Positions 13,631 through 27,393 of a stretch of 64,000 bases of DNA are shown here, one piece after another. A model generated the notes under the pieces. The model had not been told where the DNA came from. It did no database searches and saw only the letters and a list, made by a program, of their open reading frames with translations. The first letter of the stretch is position 1. The number at the start of each line of letters is the position of its first letter. The DNA lies in the NCBI GenBank assembly GCA_013397695.1, contig VYZI01000113.1, positions 1,405,843 through 1,469,842 on the forward strand, in the 5' to 3' direction. The translations under genes were made by a program, and so were the position numbers. Origin of the DNA: Centropus unirufus. Its lineage: Eukaryota > Chordata > Aves > Cuculiformes > Centropidae.

Positions 13631-14188
13631 CTATGAGGCTTCTGGGCAAGTTGATATCCTCTCTGGGAGGGATCTCAGGCAGAGGACATTAACCATGAGT
13701 TTGACAGTATAGAGGAAATTGGCATTAGAAAGGGAAGAGTACAAGCGTGGCTGCCCATGCAGCTGATGTGGTTGACATAGGTGATTTCTGCACGTATGCA
13801 AGCCAGGGATCACCTTGCATAGTGCCAGCCCCCCAGGTCCCTCTGGACGCCAGCCAAACAGAGCATGAAGACAGGACCAATTTCACCTCTTGGGTGCCAT
13901 ACTTACCATGAGTCCAATATTTCCTGTCTGATTGGCAGATATTTGACTGGTGTGGGGGTTCTTTTGGGAATGCCTGGGCCAGATATACCCATCTTGACTG
14001 CTTCCTGGGTTGGTTGAGTAGGCAGTGCCATGGCACAAGGAAGCCTGTGCTTCATGGGTGGCATGATAAGACACAAGTTGAAACTGCCCAAGGATGATCC
14101 TGAGCACACTATCAGAACACTTGCTGCTGAGACCCAGAGCACCAGGAAAAGGCTGAATGTGAAAGTGAAGGCCCTGCCCTTCTTCCAC
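13631..14188 (-). other. ORF-dense GC-richer patch, possible decayed gene copy
   Basis: On the minus strand three overlapping frames (13631-13813, 13725-14036, 13883-14188) of 60-103 codons, plus a nested one at 13903-14142, cover this patch. It is visibly richer in G and C than its flanks. One minus-strand reading at about 14070-14180 gives a hydrophobic run (roughly LFLVLWVSAASVLIV) that would fit a membrane segment. Below the last stop, a TTTATTT at about 13590 reads as AATAAA on the minus strand. I cannot name a parent gene. Frame switching would have to be invoked, so a frameshifted processed copy, an unknown repeat or chance are all open. Confidence 0.25.
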
Positions 14189-17100
14189 AGGCCAATGAAA
14201 AATCAGAAATATATTATTTTTAGTATTATGTAAAAACAGAGCCTCTCTAACATCAATGAAATAAGAAATTTTAATACTGAAAAAATATAATTAGTTTATA
14301 TCATCTTGGTCTAAAACAGAGGCAGTTTATTTAGCTTAGCGCCTCACCTTCTTTACCTTAGTGCTATAATCCAAAAAATCAAAATGATAGTGTAGAGATT
14401 AAGAAAAGTAACATCTTGAGACTCTATTCACCTTGTTAATAATTTCTTAAAGGCTGAAATCTCCTTTTTTTTCACATACATATTTTTGGAGGCTGTTCTT
14501 TGATTGCTGCCAAAATTTTCAATGTAACTTGGCTTGGAAAATTTAGCAACTACTTTGCCAGCAAGCAGTCATAAATAATGCCTATCCAGTGATGTTAGAA
14601 CCCAGTAGATATTATTATCTATTACATGATTGCCTTGTAATAGTTCCAAATGCAGACAAATATAATTCCTTCACTGAGATGAGGTTACTCAATTTCCTTA
14701 TTGCAATTACTTTCTATTTAGGAGTCCATATAAAAGGAGAGCTAAAAAAAGTTCCAGTATATTTAAGAGGTCACTTAACTTTTTATTGTAGTGTACCAAT
14801 ATTTTAATATCGATAAAATGAACAGCTATTCCTTTAACAGAAACAATGATTGACAAGACAGAATGATTAGAGAAAACTGATACAGCTTAATTATTTGTAC
14901 TTTCTTTTCTAATGCATGGCAAACATAGGCAAGACATTAGAGCAACACCTGTTGTCTGCTCTTTAGTTAATCTTCTTAAGCATCATCCAAGATTAAAATC
15001 CCGCCTTAAAGCATGTGTAGAAGTGCTTTTGCTCTTCAGGCATGATCAGGGTACTCATGTTCATGTCCTACATAAGCTTTAGCTTTTAACTTTTATGCAA
15101 TATTGAATTCATCTCCATGCTATGCTTTGCAAATTTGATTCTAAAGACTTAAAAGACACTGCAAAAAGTGACAAATGGTGGTAGAAAGATGAGACAGAAA
15201 AATATTACAGTGGGAAAGCACACACTGTGACTAATTGGTCTCGTGTAAACTCTCCAAAGAGTCCCTGTAATTACACTAGAGATGAATCTTTGTATCTCCC
15301 TGAAGGGTTTCCCAGATTTCCCATGAGGGAGTCAGCAGTTTTTTTTTTGTCATATATTCTCCCTCCGCAAAAAGTAGCTCTGCATTACTATGCAGATAAG
15401 AATGTATTATAAAGTGAATCCCAAATATTCAGAAATTATTAAGAGCTCAGGGCCAGTTTTGCAGTGCTGATTGGTGTAAAAGGTTAGTTTAAGAGTGCTG
15501 ATCCAACTGATTCTCCTTTCTGAATTATTAGGTAAATTTGATTATATGTAATGTGTATTGCTATAAAACATTAGAGACAAAATAGGTCTAAAAATGAAAA
15601 ACTAAGGGATTTTGGAAGAGCTTATTCAGTTTTTCGTGGAGGCCTGTATGAATGGCAACATGCTATCTATTTTACATCAAGAGAGAACCAGACATAATTT
15701 AAAAAGAAAAAGGAAGAAATACATCAGTTTGATTTTGCTCTCATCTCTATATTGCTCTCTTGGGTAGTGCATTTCAAATGTTACTGTTCCACAAGGAATG
15801 GCAAACCGCAGAGGTCAGGATTTACATTTGCCTAAATGTTTTTCTGTTTTGAAAAGGGTAAGTGTATCAGGATACAATTACTTCTAAATGAATACATGTT
15901 CAGTCGCATATCATATAGCAAGGGGATGAATATTATCATTATCAATTAAATATAATTCCATCAACATAAAAATGAAACCTTGCTTGAAGGTAGTGGTCAA
16001 GTGAAATGAATGACAAAATACAAAGTGTTGTCCATTCTTATTTATGCTTCAAAACTGATATATTTCTGAAAAACTATTTATTTTCACCCGCGGTCTCCCA
16101 GTTGCTTAGGGAAACATATCACCTGAGCAGAACAATATCAGAATTATTGCTACGCAGCACTTCAGAAAGGCTGTCAAAGAAGAAAGGAATACCTCTTATT
16201 GTCTCAACAAAATATGCAAATATAGAAAAAGTGTTGACAGTGGATGTTTTTCTATCACACAGAAAAAGGAAGCAAAGTAAGAATATAATGCAAATTCTAG
16301 AATGTGCATGCTGGTTATACACACATAATATCTTCCTGTTGCCTCTGTGTTATGAAAAGGAACTTTCACCATTGCCAAAAAACAATCATGCTCTTCCAAT
16401 CAGCTTTGAAACATCCCATTTTCATTCTCTTCCTTTCTCTACTCTTTTTTCTGCATCTTTCATTTCTCTGCAGCAGAAGAAAGAGCTAGGAAATAAATAA
16501 TGTATGAGGAAAAATACAGAATTAGAGTTTATTTATAACTAGCAGTAGTTTAATTCATGAAGTAGTCTTTATAATATTTGACTCTTGTAGTTGAGAGTGA
16601 GAGTAAAATCTTATCAGGGTAGGCATAAAGCCAATATAATAAAGACTCCAGAACCGAGCCATCAATAAAAGAGGATTTTGACACTCAGACACTTCCTGGG
16701 CTTGCATTTCTCCTGTGGGCAAGCTTCCCTTTTCTTTCCATTAGCCTATTCTCCCAGTATCTCCAACCCCTATAAATCCCTGCTGGAGGATATCCTGTTG
16801 GCTCTCTACTCACTATGCCTACCTGCCAAATATTAGCTGTGTAAGGATGGCTGCTGGTTCCTATACCTTTGTTGGTCCCTTACACATAAACAAGAAACAA
16901 GTGGATGCAAAAGACATGTTTGACGGACACATCTTAAAGGGCTGACGTACTGCAATATTTCATGTGACTCCTGCAGTCTTCTTTGCTCCTTAACATCAAT
17001 ATTGCTTCCTCAAATATGAATCCGAAGTGCTTGCTATTCCCTGTAGCAACTGAACTCCTTCCCTGTTGGGAAGGGCCCCTCTGCACATCCAACCCACCTA

Positions 17101-18688
17101 ACAAGGTCATGCCAGTTCCAGGTACTCACTTGCACTCCAGCTTTCCTCTCCTCCCCCGAGCAACACACCTCTATTTATACAAACCAATGAGGGAATGGTG
17201 TCAAGAATCAATTAGTGGGGAACTTCTTAGTGCAGAAAGTTACTTGTTGCCTAGCAGCAGCCCAGCAAACTGAGCTTGACTTTGATTCATTTAACTCCAA
17301 ACTAACCACAGCTGCCAGATTATTTTCTCTCATTAACTTGCAATGCTATTTTAGCCAATCCAGATGGATGAAATGGCTGAAGTCTTCCCTGGTGCTCTCA
17401 GGCACTCTAGGTTCTTGCCTCCATTTGTTTGACCAAAATGTACAGTGGACAGAATTTGTGGTGCTCAGCTACAAAGAAACTCTGCAGAAGCCTTCAGAGG
17501 AAACTGTGCCTCTATCTTGGAAATAATGAGTAGAAGAGAAACCCCCTTGACTTCCAGAGCCAGGCACTGGCAGCTCACAGCCATGAGTCAGGGTACATGT
17601 GGCTGCAGGACTACAAGGAAAATCCTACCAAAGATAGGAAACATTGAGTTATACCTCTGCTAAAAATTCATGTCTCAGACTCTGTTCTTCTTTCTTAATA
17701 ATTAATTCAGCAGAAGGGAAAACACTGTTCATTTGCATAACTAAATTTTTCAGTCACAGCAATCAGCCTATTAATAGAAACCCATCTGGCTGTCTATCAA
17801 CTTACATAAAATACTGTGTTGTCTTATAAGACATGATGGTTTGAAGGTCAGTAGCCCATAAACAACAGACAGAAGCAGAGAAATAACTTGATCCTCTAGT
17901 TCAGAATAAACCAAACCCGACTTTATAAATATCAGTCATGGAGATTAAGCCTGTGCTTTGCCTTTAAACACTACATAAGAGTTTCCAGGAAGACATAGTA
18001 TATGTTCACAATGACATAAATATAAAATGGAAGAAAAGGACAAGGAAAGTTTTAAGATCCACGATATTATGGCTATATAGTGAAATCAGTGCTATTTAAT
18101 AAAATTATTTGTCTGCCACACTAAAACATTTTACTAACCAATGCAATGGATTCATGCCAAAAAAGACCAGATATATCACTTCTGCTCACAAGCTGTCTGG
18201 AAATGAGCAACATATATTTAATCTCCTGTCATCCTCACTTACTTAATCCCACTTCATTCTTCAGTCTGCAGTCATAACTTCCACCAGCAATTTTAAAGAA
18301 AGCGCTTCATGTGCACCCTCTAAGCTCTGCTCTTTGTGCACCTGTATGCTTATTGAATACACCGCCCAGAATTTTTCCTCACCCCAGAAGTAGTACCCTT
18401 ATCCTCCATCCATATACTTCCTTAGATTTGTTTTGCATAATTTTCCTCATATATTTTTTCTGCTTTTAAGGTGTTTTCTATATTTCAGAGAAATTTAGAA
18501 ACTGCCACTCCAAAGAGGAATTTTTAATAAGAAATTCTTATTTCTTTAACTTAAAAAAGAAAATCAGTTTCATATCATGCTAGATTCCTAACTAGGTTGT
18601 ATACTATATTTGTCTTTAAAACATATCATCTGGTGAGGTTACTAACGATAGTAAACGTTGTGTTGTTTCTATCTATTAAAGAATAAAT

Positions 18689-18808
18689 TACAGAATCACA
18701 GAATCATTTAGATTGGAAAAGACTTTTGAGACCATTGAGCCCAACTGTAAACCTAACACAGCCAACCCCACCACTAAACCATGTTCCTAAGTGCCACATC
18801 TACATGTC
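18689..18808 (-). mobile_element. CR1 LINE 3'-end fragment, relatively well preserved
   Basis: On + the sequence begins ACAGAATCACAGAATCATTT and continues through GATTGGAAAAGACTTTTGAG, ACCATTGAGCCCAACTGTAA, CCTAACACAGCCAACCCCAC and ACTAAACCATGTTCCTAAGT to GCCACATCTACATGTC. Read on the minus strand this is the standard avian CR1 3' terminus: the ATGTGGC..TTAG..ATGGTTTAGTGGT block, the TTAGGTTTACAGTTGG block, the GATGATCTTAAAGGTCTTTT-like block, then the ATTCTGTGATTCTGTAA tail. Only about 120 bases are present, a normal 5'-truncated insertion. This is the youngest-looking repeat in the window. Confidence 0.93.
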
Positions 18809-21800
18809 AAGTGGTTTTTTTAGGATTTATTTGTTTGAGTAGAAACTGATAAAACAATAATGTCTGTTCTGCCAGTCTACAAACACTGCAAAAGTTAGAT
18901 GTGTCATTTCACTCCTTACTAATGGAACAATAATGTTGCTTAACTATTGTAGGTTATTTCATTAGATGTATTAAAAAAATAGGCATAATAAGCCAATTTT
19001 GCAAATTACATTGCCAGAAAAGAACAACAAGCCAGCAAAACTTACATGTTGATATTATTCTCATGTCTTTGCAAAATCTTCCCTGCAGATTAATATCTAC
19101 AGGACACAATTTTTCTTCATCAATACATTTTTCATCTGAATGTGAGAAATTACACCCACTCTTTCTGACTCATCTTTAAATCTAAGTAGTATTAATTTCA
19201 GCTTACTTGAGGAAGACTTGTGCTTACTAATGAAGTCCAAATGTTTGCATTAAGTAGCAAGTTAGCAAGAAACTTCATTCATTTCAAAAGCTCTGCGTTT
19301 CTGGTAAGCATTTCCTGCATATTCATCTAGTAACAAAATCTTCAGTTAGCCTCAGACGGCATTGGAAAAGAAAATAGTGTGCACTGAGATGCAAATGTTT
19401 TTAGCATTGAAAAGGAACAATTTCATTCCAGTCTGTACCATCAACAAGCTTTTGTGAGTAGCTGAAATGCTAGCACCGGGGCTATATTACTGATTTTCAC
19501 CAATGGATCTACCTGTAGCACTGATCATCATCTCACTAGTAACAAGTATGGTCATAATTTAAATTTACATGTTTTTTTTCTTCCCAAGATATTTCTCAGT
19601 CTGTACACATTTTAGACCTAGAGTCAAACATAAAAGATCTTCCTTTATTAAAACAAAATCAATTAAGGGTTCTGATGAAATCAATGATTAGTGTATCAGT
19701 TTTCCCTTTAGTAAAAAATGTGCTGACTTCTCAATAGTACTTGAAAAATACACATATTCTGGCTTTAATGCATAATTTAGCCCATGAAGGAAGAAAAGAA
19801 TAGAAAAGAATTAAGTTTACAGAAGCAGATCAACAGGGCATGCCTGGTAGAGAAGTTCACATGTTAAGTTAGCTTAGGCGTGTATTTGTCTTACTTCACT
19901 TACTGAGGTCAGGATAAACCTTGTAAAATTTCTGCTTAAAATTTAGAGGAGTTGCCTTAACAAGGTGCTGACTTTTGTACCTTAAATGAAGTACCTGGCA
20001 ACCATGCAGGATTGTGACCTCAGGCTGTGCAGAAGCAAACAGCAGTTTTTTCTTGAAGGGCTGAGTTGTAGGAATATTCATCCATTTCATAATCAGAAAG
20101 TTGGGGCATTGATACTGAAAGCCTTGGTCTGAGCAAGACAAACACCGTCTCTGCTTCTACTGACTTTAACGTCAGCTGCAAGTCCTCAGCGCTTTATAGA
20201 AGTGACCCACCAATTGGATGGGCAGCAGAAAAATGTAATAAATGCATGAATGTAGCAAAAATAAATGGAAAGTATTTAGAAATAGATTATGACCAATACA
20301 GGTTTTAATACATATATCATGTTGGCACACTCAGTTGAGTAGTCCATATTTGCACTGTCATACTACAGTTTCTTACAATCACATCCCTCTTAACGTGTAC
20401 AGAAGGAAACAGTAGTAAAAATGTGGTAAAAAAACCCAAGTCTCAAGCTAAGTCCCTAGTTCTTATGATTTATTGTTATATCAAACAGAGATAATGTCTA
20501 AAGCTATCACTACATTTTCTTTAACCAAAACACAGAATTTGATCTCTGTGAAACCAAAATTATAATCATAATGATGTTTCACTTTACATAACAAGTGATT
20601 TTTTTTTTTAAGTAATATAGTAATTGTTTAAAGTCAAATGAGAATGTCTTTGATAATTTTGAGTTAATTTAATTTAGTTATGAATTGCAGTCTTATCTGG
20701 CTGATTCAGTGACATGAATAAAATCTTATTTCACAGCTACAGCTGAACTAAAAAGGTTTCCAGGAGAGTGAGAGACTCACAGAATGCATCTACAATTTTT
20801 TTTTGGTGTAACACCCAAGATGAAGCTTTAAAAATTAATTTTCATTTGGTCATGATATATTCTCTTAGTAGATTACAGAGCATGGAAGTGGGAAGCAATT
20901 TATCTGTTGGAGGATTAATGAATCGTATGGTAATAATGCATAACTACTTAAGTAGTAACAACATTTTCAAACCACTCACATGTTTTTACTTTCCATCTTA
21001 ACACATATAGAATAGATGTGGGTTGAACCCCATTCTCACCTGACTGAATGGAAAAGCAAGAGAGAAATGTTCTTCTGGTTCCTCAGGGACTAAAACTGTA
21101 TTTAAAACTCAGGGTCTCACTCATTCCAGCCATATCTGCTTGCCCTGTGACATTAAAGCTAAATTTCTTTAAGAACTAGTCCACTTCTGGGTTTCTTTAG
21201 AGAAAATAATACAATAATTTTGCTTAAACAAAAACCTATATATTTACCACTGCCTAGGTCCATCTACATGAGGTGCAGCTAACTTCTGTTTTAACAACAT
21301 ATGACTTTTAATACTAAGACCATCTGGAGTCCTCTTCATATTTATATTCTTAAAAGGTAAGCTTGTAGGATAGAATCTTTTGTGTTTAGACATAATTATT
21401 TCATTGTGGCACCCTAACAGATAGGAGATCTGTTCTAACAGTTCCCTTTAAGGCAATACTTTCAGAGTGTGTAGTGTATTTTCAGAAAGCAAGTGGGATC
21501 AGAAAATTTAGGAAAGATGACAATTGTTAATCTTTATACTTCTTAGTATTATTTAATGGAAGCAGTCAGTATGCTTTAACAGGCTTTGAGCGAGTTCCCT
21601 GTCCTTTAAATAAAGTACTTTTATTTCAGAGTTTCATGAAAATATGTGATTTCCAAGAAGTATGAAAGCTCAATTATGTGAAAGAGCTTACACTGAAATT
21701 CAAAACAAACATTACATTTTCATCAAAAATAGCATAGTTAGGCTAACCAATTATTTTTTTCTTTAATGAAGAGTAAAACAATTCAGATCTCAGGATAAAG

Positions 21801-23132
21801 CTAAATCAACCTTACAAATAAAACACAGGGATTAGTATTCTTTCCCAGTCACTCCATTTCAATAATGAATAAGAAAGGTAGGGACTGGAAAGCTGTTGTA
21901 ATGATGTTTCAAATTTATGCTTGCACATTCAGGTCACTCCATATCGGTATGTCTTTTGTCATAGACTGACTGGCTTTATTACTTTAAACCAACTATCTGC
22001 AAGATATGTAGATTTGTGAAAAAATAGAAATATGTAGGCTGCACATAGAGCTAGACTGAAATACCTATTGGTCATTAGTGAGAGAATTTGTTTGCATAAT
22101 TAAAACAACGCCAGTATTTGGTAAAGCAATTAGCCTGAGCAGTGCTCCTTCAAGCCTATGTATTATCATGGTTGGCCTTGGATCTCATTCTCCATTTAAG
22201 AACTCCAGCAAGCCCCTGTACATACCCCTTGTGCTTCTTCATATGTATAGAAAGCCAGGGGACTACACTGTTGGAGCTTCAGGGAGGACTGCATTTTCTA
22301 CTGGGCCTCAAATTTTTCGGGCAGATTGTTTCTTGTGCTAATAAAACTGGTGTAAAGGAAAAGTCAATTCCCTGAGGTTTCTCATATGTGCACAAAGTTG
22401 GTACTTAGTTGATCCCTTAGGGGGTACAGTGTCTGGCACACAGAAAGTGACTCCTGAGATAGACATAACCCAAATCTCTCTCCTGAGTCTGGTTATGGAA
22501 TACAACAACTTTAAAGAAGGAATAATTTTACTACATGTACTGGAAAGCACTTACATAGATATCACAACCATACAAATTCAAATTATAGTAATATCCCTAA
22601 CGTACACCATAATCTGGAATGAGATTAGTAACCTCAAAGGTCTGACCCTGAAAGGGCCTATCAGTATTCCAACATAGGCCCCTTCCTCTCCAATGAAGCA
22701 TCCTTGCAGAGGAAACTGAGTGGAAAAAATTTCCTCTAACAGGGAAGCTTTCAAAAACACCAAGCCAAATAGGCAAGATAGAAAAACTACCTAATTAGTT
22801 AAATTTATTGATCTTCCTCTCAGTATACCTTTGCTCATTTTTACCTGCATGAAAAAAATATCTTTGTATCTTAGATGAGGCAGGTACAAAAGTATATGTA
22901 TTATGTACACATAAATCTTAACTGCAATCCTTGGTTAATGCAGCTTTTTTGTTTCCTGGCTTTTACCCTAATTTTTTTTTTATTTTGTCTTTAGAAGGAA
23001 ATATATGTTGTGTTTACTGAATTTTAATCTGTATCAGATTTGAACAGGTTTTGTTATATTAGGGAAAGCAGGTAACTCAGTAATTGAGAGTTTTTAGTAA
23101 TAAATTAATAAACCCAAATCACCTCTGCTAAA

Positions 23133-23140
23133 ATGCAAAT
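23133..23140 (+). promoter_or_regulatory. Perfect octamer (POU-type) motif, unproven site
   Basis: ATGCAAAT is the exact octamer recognised by POU-domain factors. Further exact copies on + start at 4593, 16214, 19389, 32286 and 53612. Complementary copies start at 1559, 8699, 12054, 17731 and 63270. Single 8-base matches are common by chance in AT-rich DNA, so occupancy cannot be inferred. Confidence 0.2.
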
Positions 23141-25048
23141 GAAAACTGCCAGCAGATTGAGGCTTTTTTCATATTATCCTGTCTTTGAGGGAAACATATG
23201 CAAGAGGTTTTAGTATTAAACTGATTAATTCACCTACATAAGGAACAAACATGGTATTTATGCTTTTGACCTTGGTGAACATTTTGTCTCATCGTTTAAA
23301 TTGCCTTATTATATAAATTCTAGATCTATTGCCTCCTCTTTGCACATGAGTATTTTTTTTGTGAAATAGCTGACCTGTTATCATTACTAATGGATGGTAT
23401 ATTTCAGGTTTGGAAAACTGCCAGCTTATTACTTTCCCCTTATTTAAACTTTTCCTGCAGTCATAATTTAATCTATTTATTTCCCCTGCAAATGTGTTTT
23501 GCTTCCATGTTCTTTCACTTGTATCTTCCTTTTTAAGATATTTTGACCGATTACTTCAATAGAAACAATAGAAACAGAATATTGAGACTATATTTTCCCT
23601 GAAAAAGCTTTAGATTATGGTGCTCATGACCTCTCTTCCAGGTCAAAAACACTGTAAATAAATCTATTTTAAAGACTTTACTTTAGATTAGAGTCAGATT
23701 CTGGACTCAGCAGATGAATATCTTGGGTAAGGACATACACCATTCTTTTTGTCCTATAACATTCACTTGCCAAATAAGGGAGCAACAAGCAATCTTGATC
23801 TTTCCTGATCTTGAATTAAATTTCCTCACTGGCGTCACTCTTAGCTTTTCCATTTTTCTGCTGGGACAGTGCCACTGAAATATGAATTATGTGCTACCAC
23901 AACTGAAGCCTTTCTATAAGAGAACTGAACACTGTACAGCTTTGCTGGCCACACCTTGGTTTTCTCACAATGAAAGCAAATATGTGCCTTGCAGGCAGCC
24001 TGGCCTCCCAATTTTTCAAATGCAGACTTCCTACTAGTCCTTGTTTCCCAGTCCTCTGGAAATCTAGCCTAAGGTCTTAATTCTGTCTACTTGAACAGGC
24101 ATCAAATAGAAGGGTCTGTTTTTTTTTTCACATTGCCTCAAACCATTCAATTCAGTTTCAATAGCAGATTTTAGTTGGGTGAGAAATTATAATAAGTGAA
24201 GTCTGTGTGTGCAATCCCCTGTGTTTTGTGAGATGAAGATTGGGTGCTTTCATTCCCATCCCCATAACATAGACTTAAAACAAACTAAGCCCAAATTTCT
24301 TTTCTTACAAAGACTAAATCTGAATTTAATCAGAATAGCCTTTCACATCAATAAACATGTATGTCTATGGGATGTGAATGTAGAATGTATGCAGCAAATC
24401 AAAAGGGAATCCAATATATTCACAGAATATTAATTTAATTAGCTGATAAAATTTTACAGGCAGTCCATTTAATGTCTCATATTTAAGCCAGAATCCCTGC
24501 AATGAGCCTTGAGGCATGCCCTAAATTCTAAAATCAGACTCTCAGACCAGGTTGTGGAAGAAATTACCCATTTATGGCTTTTTGTAAACTCTACACTCAG
24601 TTTAAGTTAAGAGCTTGTTAATTCACAAAAAAAACCCCAACCTGATTCTGACATGCTAAAGCATAAGGAAATAGCTAAAGCTGAAGCCTAGTGGTTTTCA
24701 TGAAAAACACCATTTTAGGCATGATTTTCCTGCATTATTGAGAATTAAGTACAATTTTGTGGAATTTTATTACTTTTTTTTTTTCTGAATAAGTTAGGGG
24801 CTGGTAAAAATGACAAATTACTGCCATAAGCTACTAGAAAGTAATATTGCTGTGTGCATATCCAGCTACAGACTACAATAGCTTAAGTTTTCATAGGTGC
24901 TTTTGTATTCAAACCTTAGAAGAGTACTTTGCAACACTAATTATACCTTCAGACAGTGTGAAATGTGGCAGAAACCTCAAGATGAAAAGTGGCTGAAGAA
25001 ATATACACAAATGTAGTCTTGTCTTTTTCTTTTTTTATTCCTCCGCAG

Positions 25049-25112
25049 GCTAAAGAAATGAGCAAATTGAATAACAGAAATACCTCACACAACCACATGT
25101 TCATTTTCATAG
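25049..25112 (+). other. Candidate small exon (unproven)
   Basis: A strong acceptor-like pyrimidine tract (25020-25048, mostly T and C, ending CCGCAG) is followed by 64 bases and then a donor-like ATAG|GTCAGT. Of the three frames only one, starting GCT AAA GAA ATG, stays open through the interval (21 codons plus one base). The other two meet stops within the first few codons. I recognise no protein in it. It could be an exon of a non-coding or coding transcript whose other exons lie outside, or a decoy, which is common in introns. Confidence 0.2.
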
Positions 25113-27369
25113 GTCAGTTTCTTCTGAAAGCATCTTCAGGAACGATACTGGGGAACTAACAGTAGAGGTGTGAAGGAAAGTTAGGTCACCACGCTCGTGC
25201 ATCACCATAAACAATGTTTGTTTTTAAGCTTCCCAGTTGTAAATAAATGGACTTAATCTTGCAACCTCTGTCATCTTCATCACAGTATTATAAATAACTG
25301 CTAGAGCACAATACGGAACAGAAAATTTTCTGCTTCAAATTTGTGAGCTGTCAGACTTATTAACAATCATGTCAGTGCGTGCGTTCTTTCCTTCAGGCCC
25401 AGCAACTTATCATTGTCCTAATAAAAATGCAGTGACATTCAGTTTGAAAGTGGTTGCTCACAAAGTAAACACTTTGTTAAACACTAAAGTATGAAACATC
25501 CTTGGACAAATGCAAAAAGCTTAGGCTTTTCTTGTGTGACGCAAGTTGTTACTGTAGTGGTGTGAGCAGGAAAACTGGAGCACTAGCTTGGTACCAAGGA
25601 ATAAGTTAAATAGACTTCTGTTTTGAGTGTTTGAGAGAAACAGAGATGTTTTAAATCCCATCTGATCCTGCTTTTACCTCAAACAACCTTTCTGGGGGTA
25701 ACAATCAGGACAAGACCAATCTCAGCATGTTGTGACTGACTGCAGTTGACTAGAAGAAAAGAATACGCGGTATTTTTAGGATGCCTCCATCATATGGTAA
25801 CTGAAACTTTGCTTCCTGATAAAACACAGACAGATTTTCCTAAGCCTCTAATTCCATCTCTTTAAAATGTTAATTTACAGTATTTTTCTTAATATAGGGA
25901 TATAATGGTGGCTTTGATGATGGTTTCATATTTCAATGAATACCAGCTTTGTCTTGTTCCATATTCATTCTCTCTGGATGATAAGTTTATTCAGTTTTAT
26001 ATGTTCCCAAGCCTGAACACAGAGAAATTAAGTTGTTAGCTCTATTATGATGCAGTTTGGATTTGAAAAAGAAAAGAAAGGAAAGTAAAATGGGCCAAAA
26101 ACCCACAACAAAAATACATAGCAACAAGCATTGGGAGACTGACTGTAGCTCAAATAATGAGCAAAATTTGCAACACAACAGAAACGGGAGGAACCTTTAT
26201 AGGGGCATTGAATTTAGAGGAAAACATTTCCAGGGGAAGGAATTAAATGTTCTGAAGAACTTGTGAGACAGAATAAAGAGACTTACTGACTGCAGAGTCT
26301 TGTCAGATTCAGAGATGTATTCCAAAAAATATTCATATTGAATGATTGGGGAAAGAGATCATGGACAGATCATGCTTGTGGACATAGGCACTTTGAAAGC
26401 ATGCTGACTATGATTCTCTTTCTTAAGGAAGGAACAAAACGTTTTCTCTTAATGCACTTCCTGTTTTTTGACTGCAAGGGAGAGTACTTGTTAAATTGGC
26501 TTAGATTATGTTGCATTTTATTGTACATTTAAAATACATAAATGACTGCTTCATCTGACAACTGGTAATAGCTTCTGCAACATCATCTGAAATAAATGAG
26601 GAGACAGTGCTAATGGTATTATTTTCTCTTCACAGCACCCTAAATATCTAAATGGTCTTCAAACAAAATAGTCACTGCCCAGAGTACAGGCAAGCTAGCA
26701 ATAGACCCCAGCTCCTAAGAAAGTGGCAACACAAGGAAAACGCGGTATTTGCCAGTGTTTATCTGCCAGGGCATCCACATTCTACTTCCATTAGATTGTA
26801 CTGTAGTTAGTTTTAAGGAAGACGTGTAACCTGTCCTAGTCAGCAAGCACACCTGCTTATATGTATCATATAATCTGAACAGTTACAAGTGCTAAAGATG
26901 CAGTGTTAAATACTATTTTGTGGATGGTTTGTAAAGGTTTAGCGATTCACTGAAGGACAGTGAAGGCTTCTTGATAATCTATGTTGTCTACTAAGATGGG
27001 TAACTATACTGAAGTTGGGGAGTTAAAGGAAGAGGGCAATTATGTTGTTTGCGGAAAGACTTGTTAACGATGTTCATGAATACAGAAGGTAACACCCATG
27101 ATTTACACATTTAAAAATACATCTGTGAAGCTAGGATTCATGTCTTATTCTAGCTGGTGCAGAGGATTTGAAAACATGTCACCAATGCTTCAATAGCTGA
27201 TAATGAAGAAAAGCCCTCAAAAGTACAGACCAGTGTAGATCTCTCAGGTTGAAAGCTAGTTTTAGAAGATATGGGGATTTTCTATTTTAATCCATCCCCT
27301 ATACTTCTTGTAAATGAATTGTTGCATGAGATATAAAAATATCACCTATCACCTAGCTATTACATTCAA

Positions 27370-27393
27370 ATACTACGTTTGTTTTCGTAGTAT
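27370..27393. repeat. Perfect 8-base-arm hairpin
   Basis: ATACTACG and CGTAGTAT are exact inverted arms around the loop TTTGTTTT. Each arm carries a CpG, which is otherwise scarce in this window. No RNA gene family is recognised. Confidence 0.75.

Larger units (their letters stand above)
11441..18688. other. Non-coding AT-rich sequence with small GC-richer patches
   Basis: The longest frame is 164 codons at 16006-16500 (+). It has AT-driven composition, no domain, and minus-strand frames of 67 codons antisense to it. Around 16980-17660 there are four staggered plus-strand frames of 61-103 codons in slightly GC-richer sequence, none recognisable. Apart from the two sub-features listed separately at 13126 and 13631, I see nothing functional. 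Confidence 0.7.

Noticed and set aside
16006..16500. 164-codon plus-strand open frame
   Set aside because: Composition follows the local AT/pyrimidine content and no family is recognisable. Several other frames overlap it on both strands.
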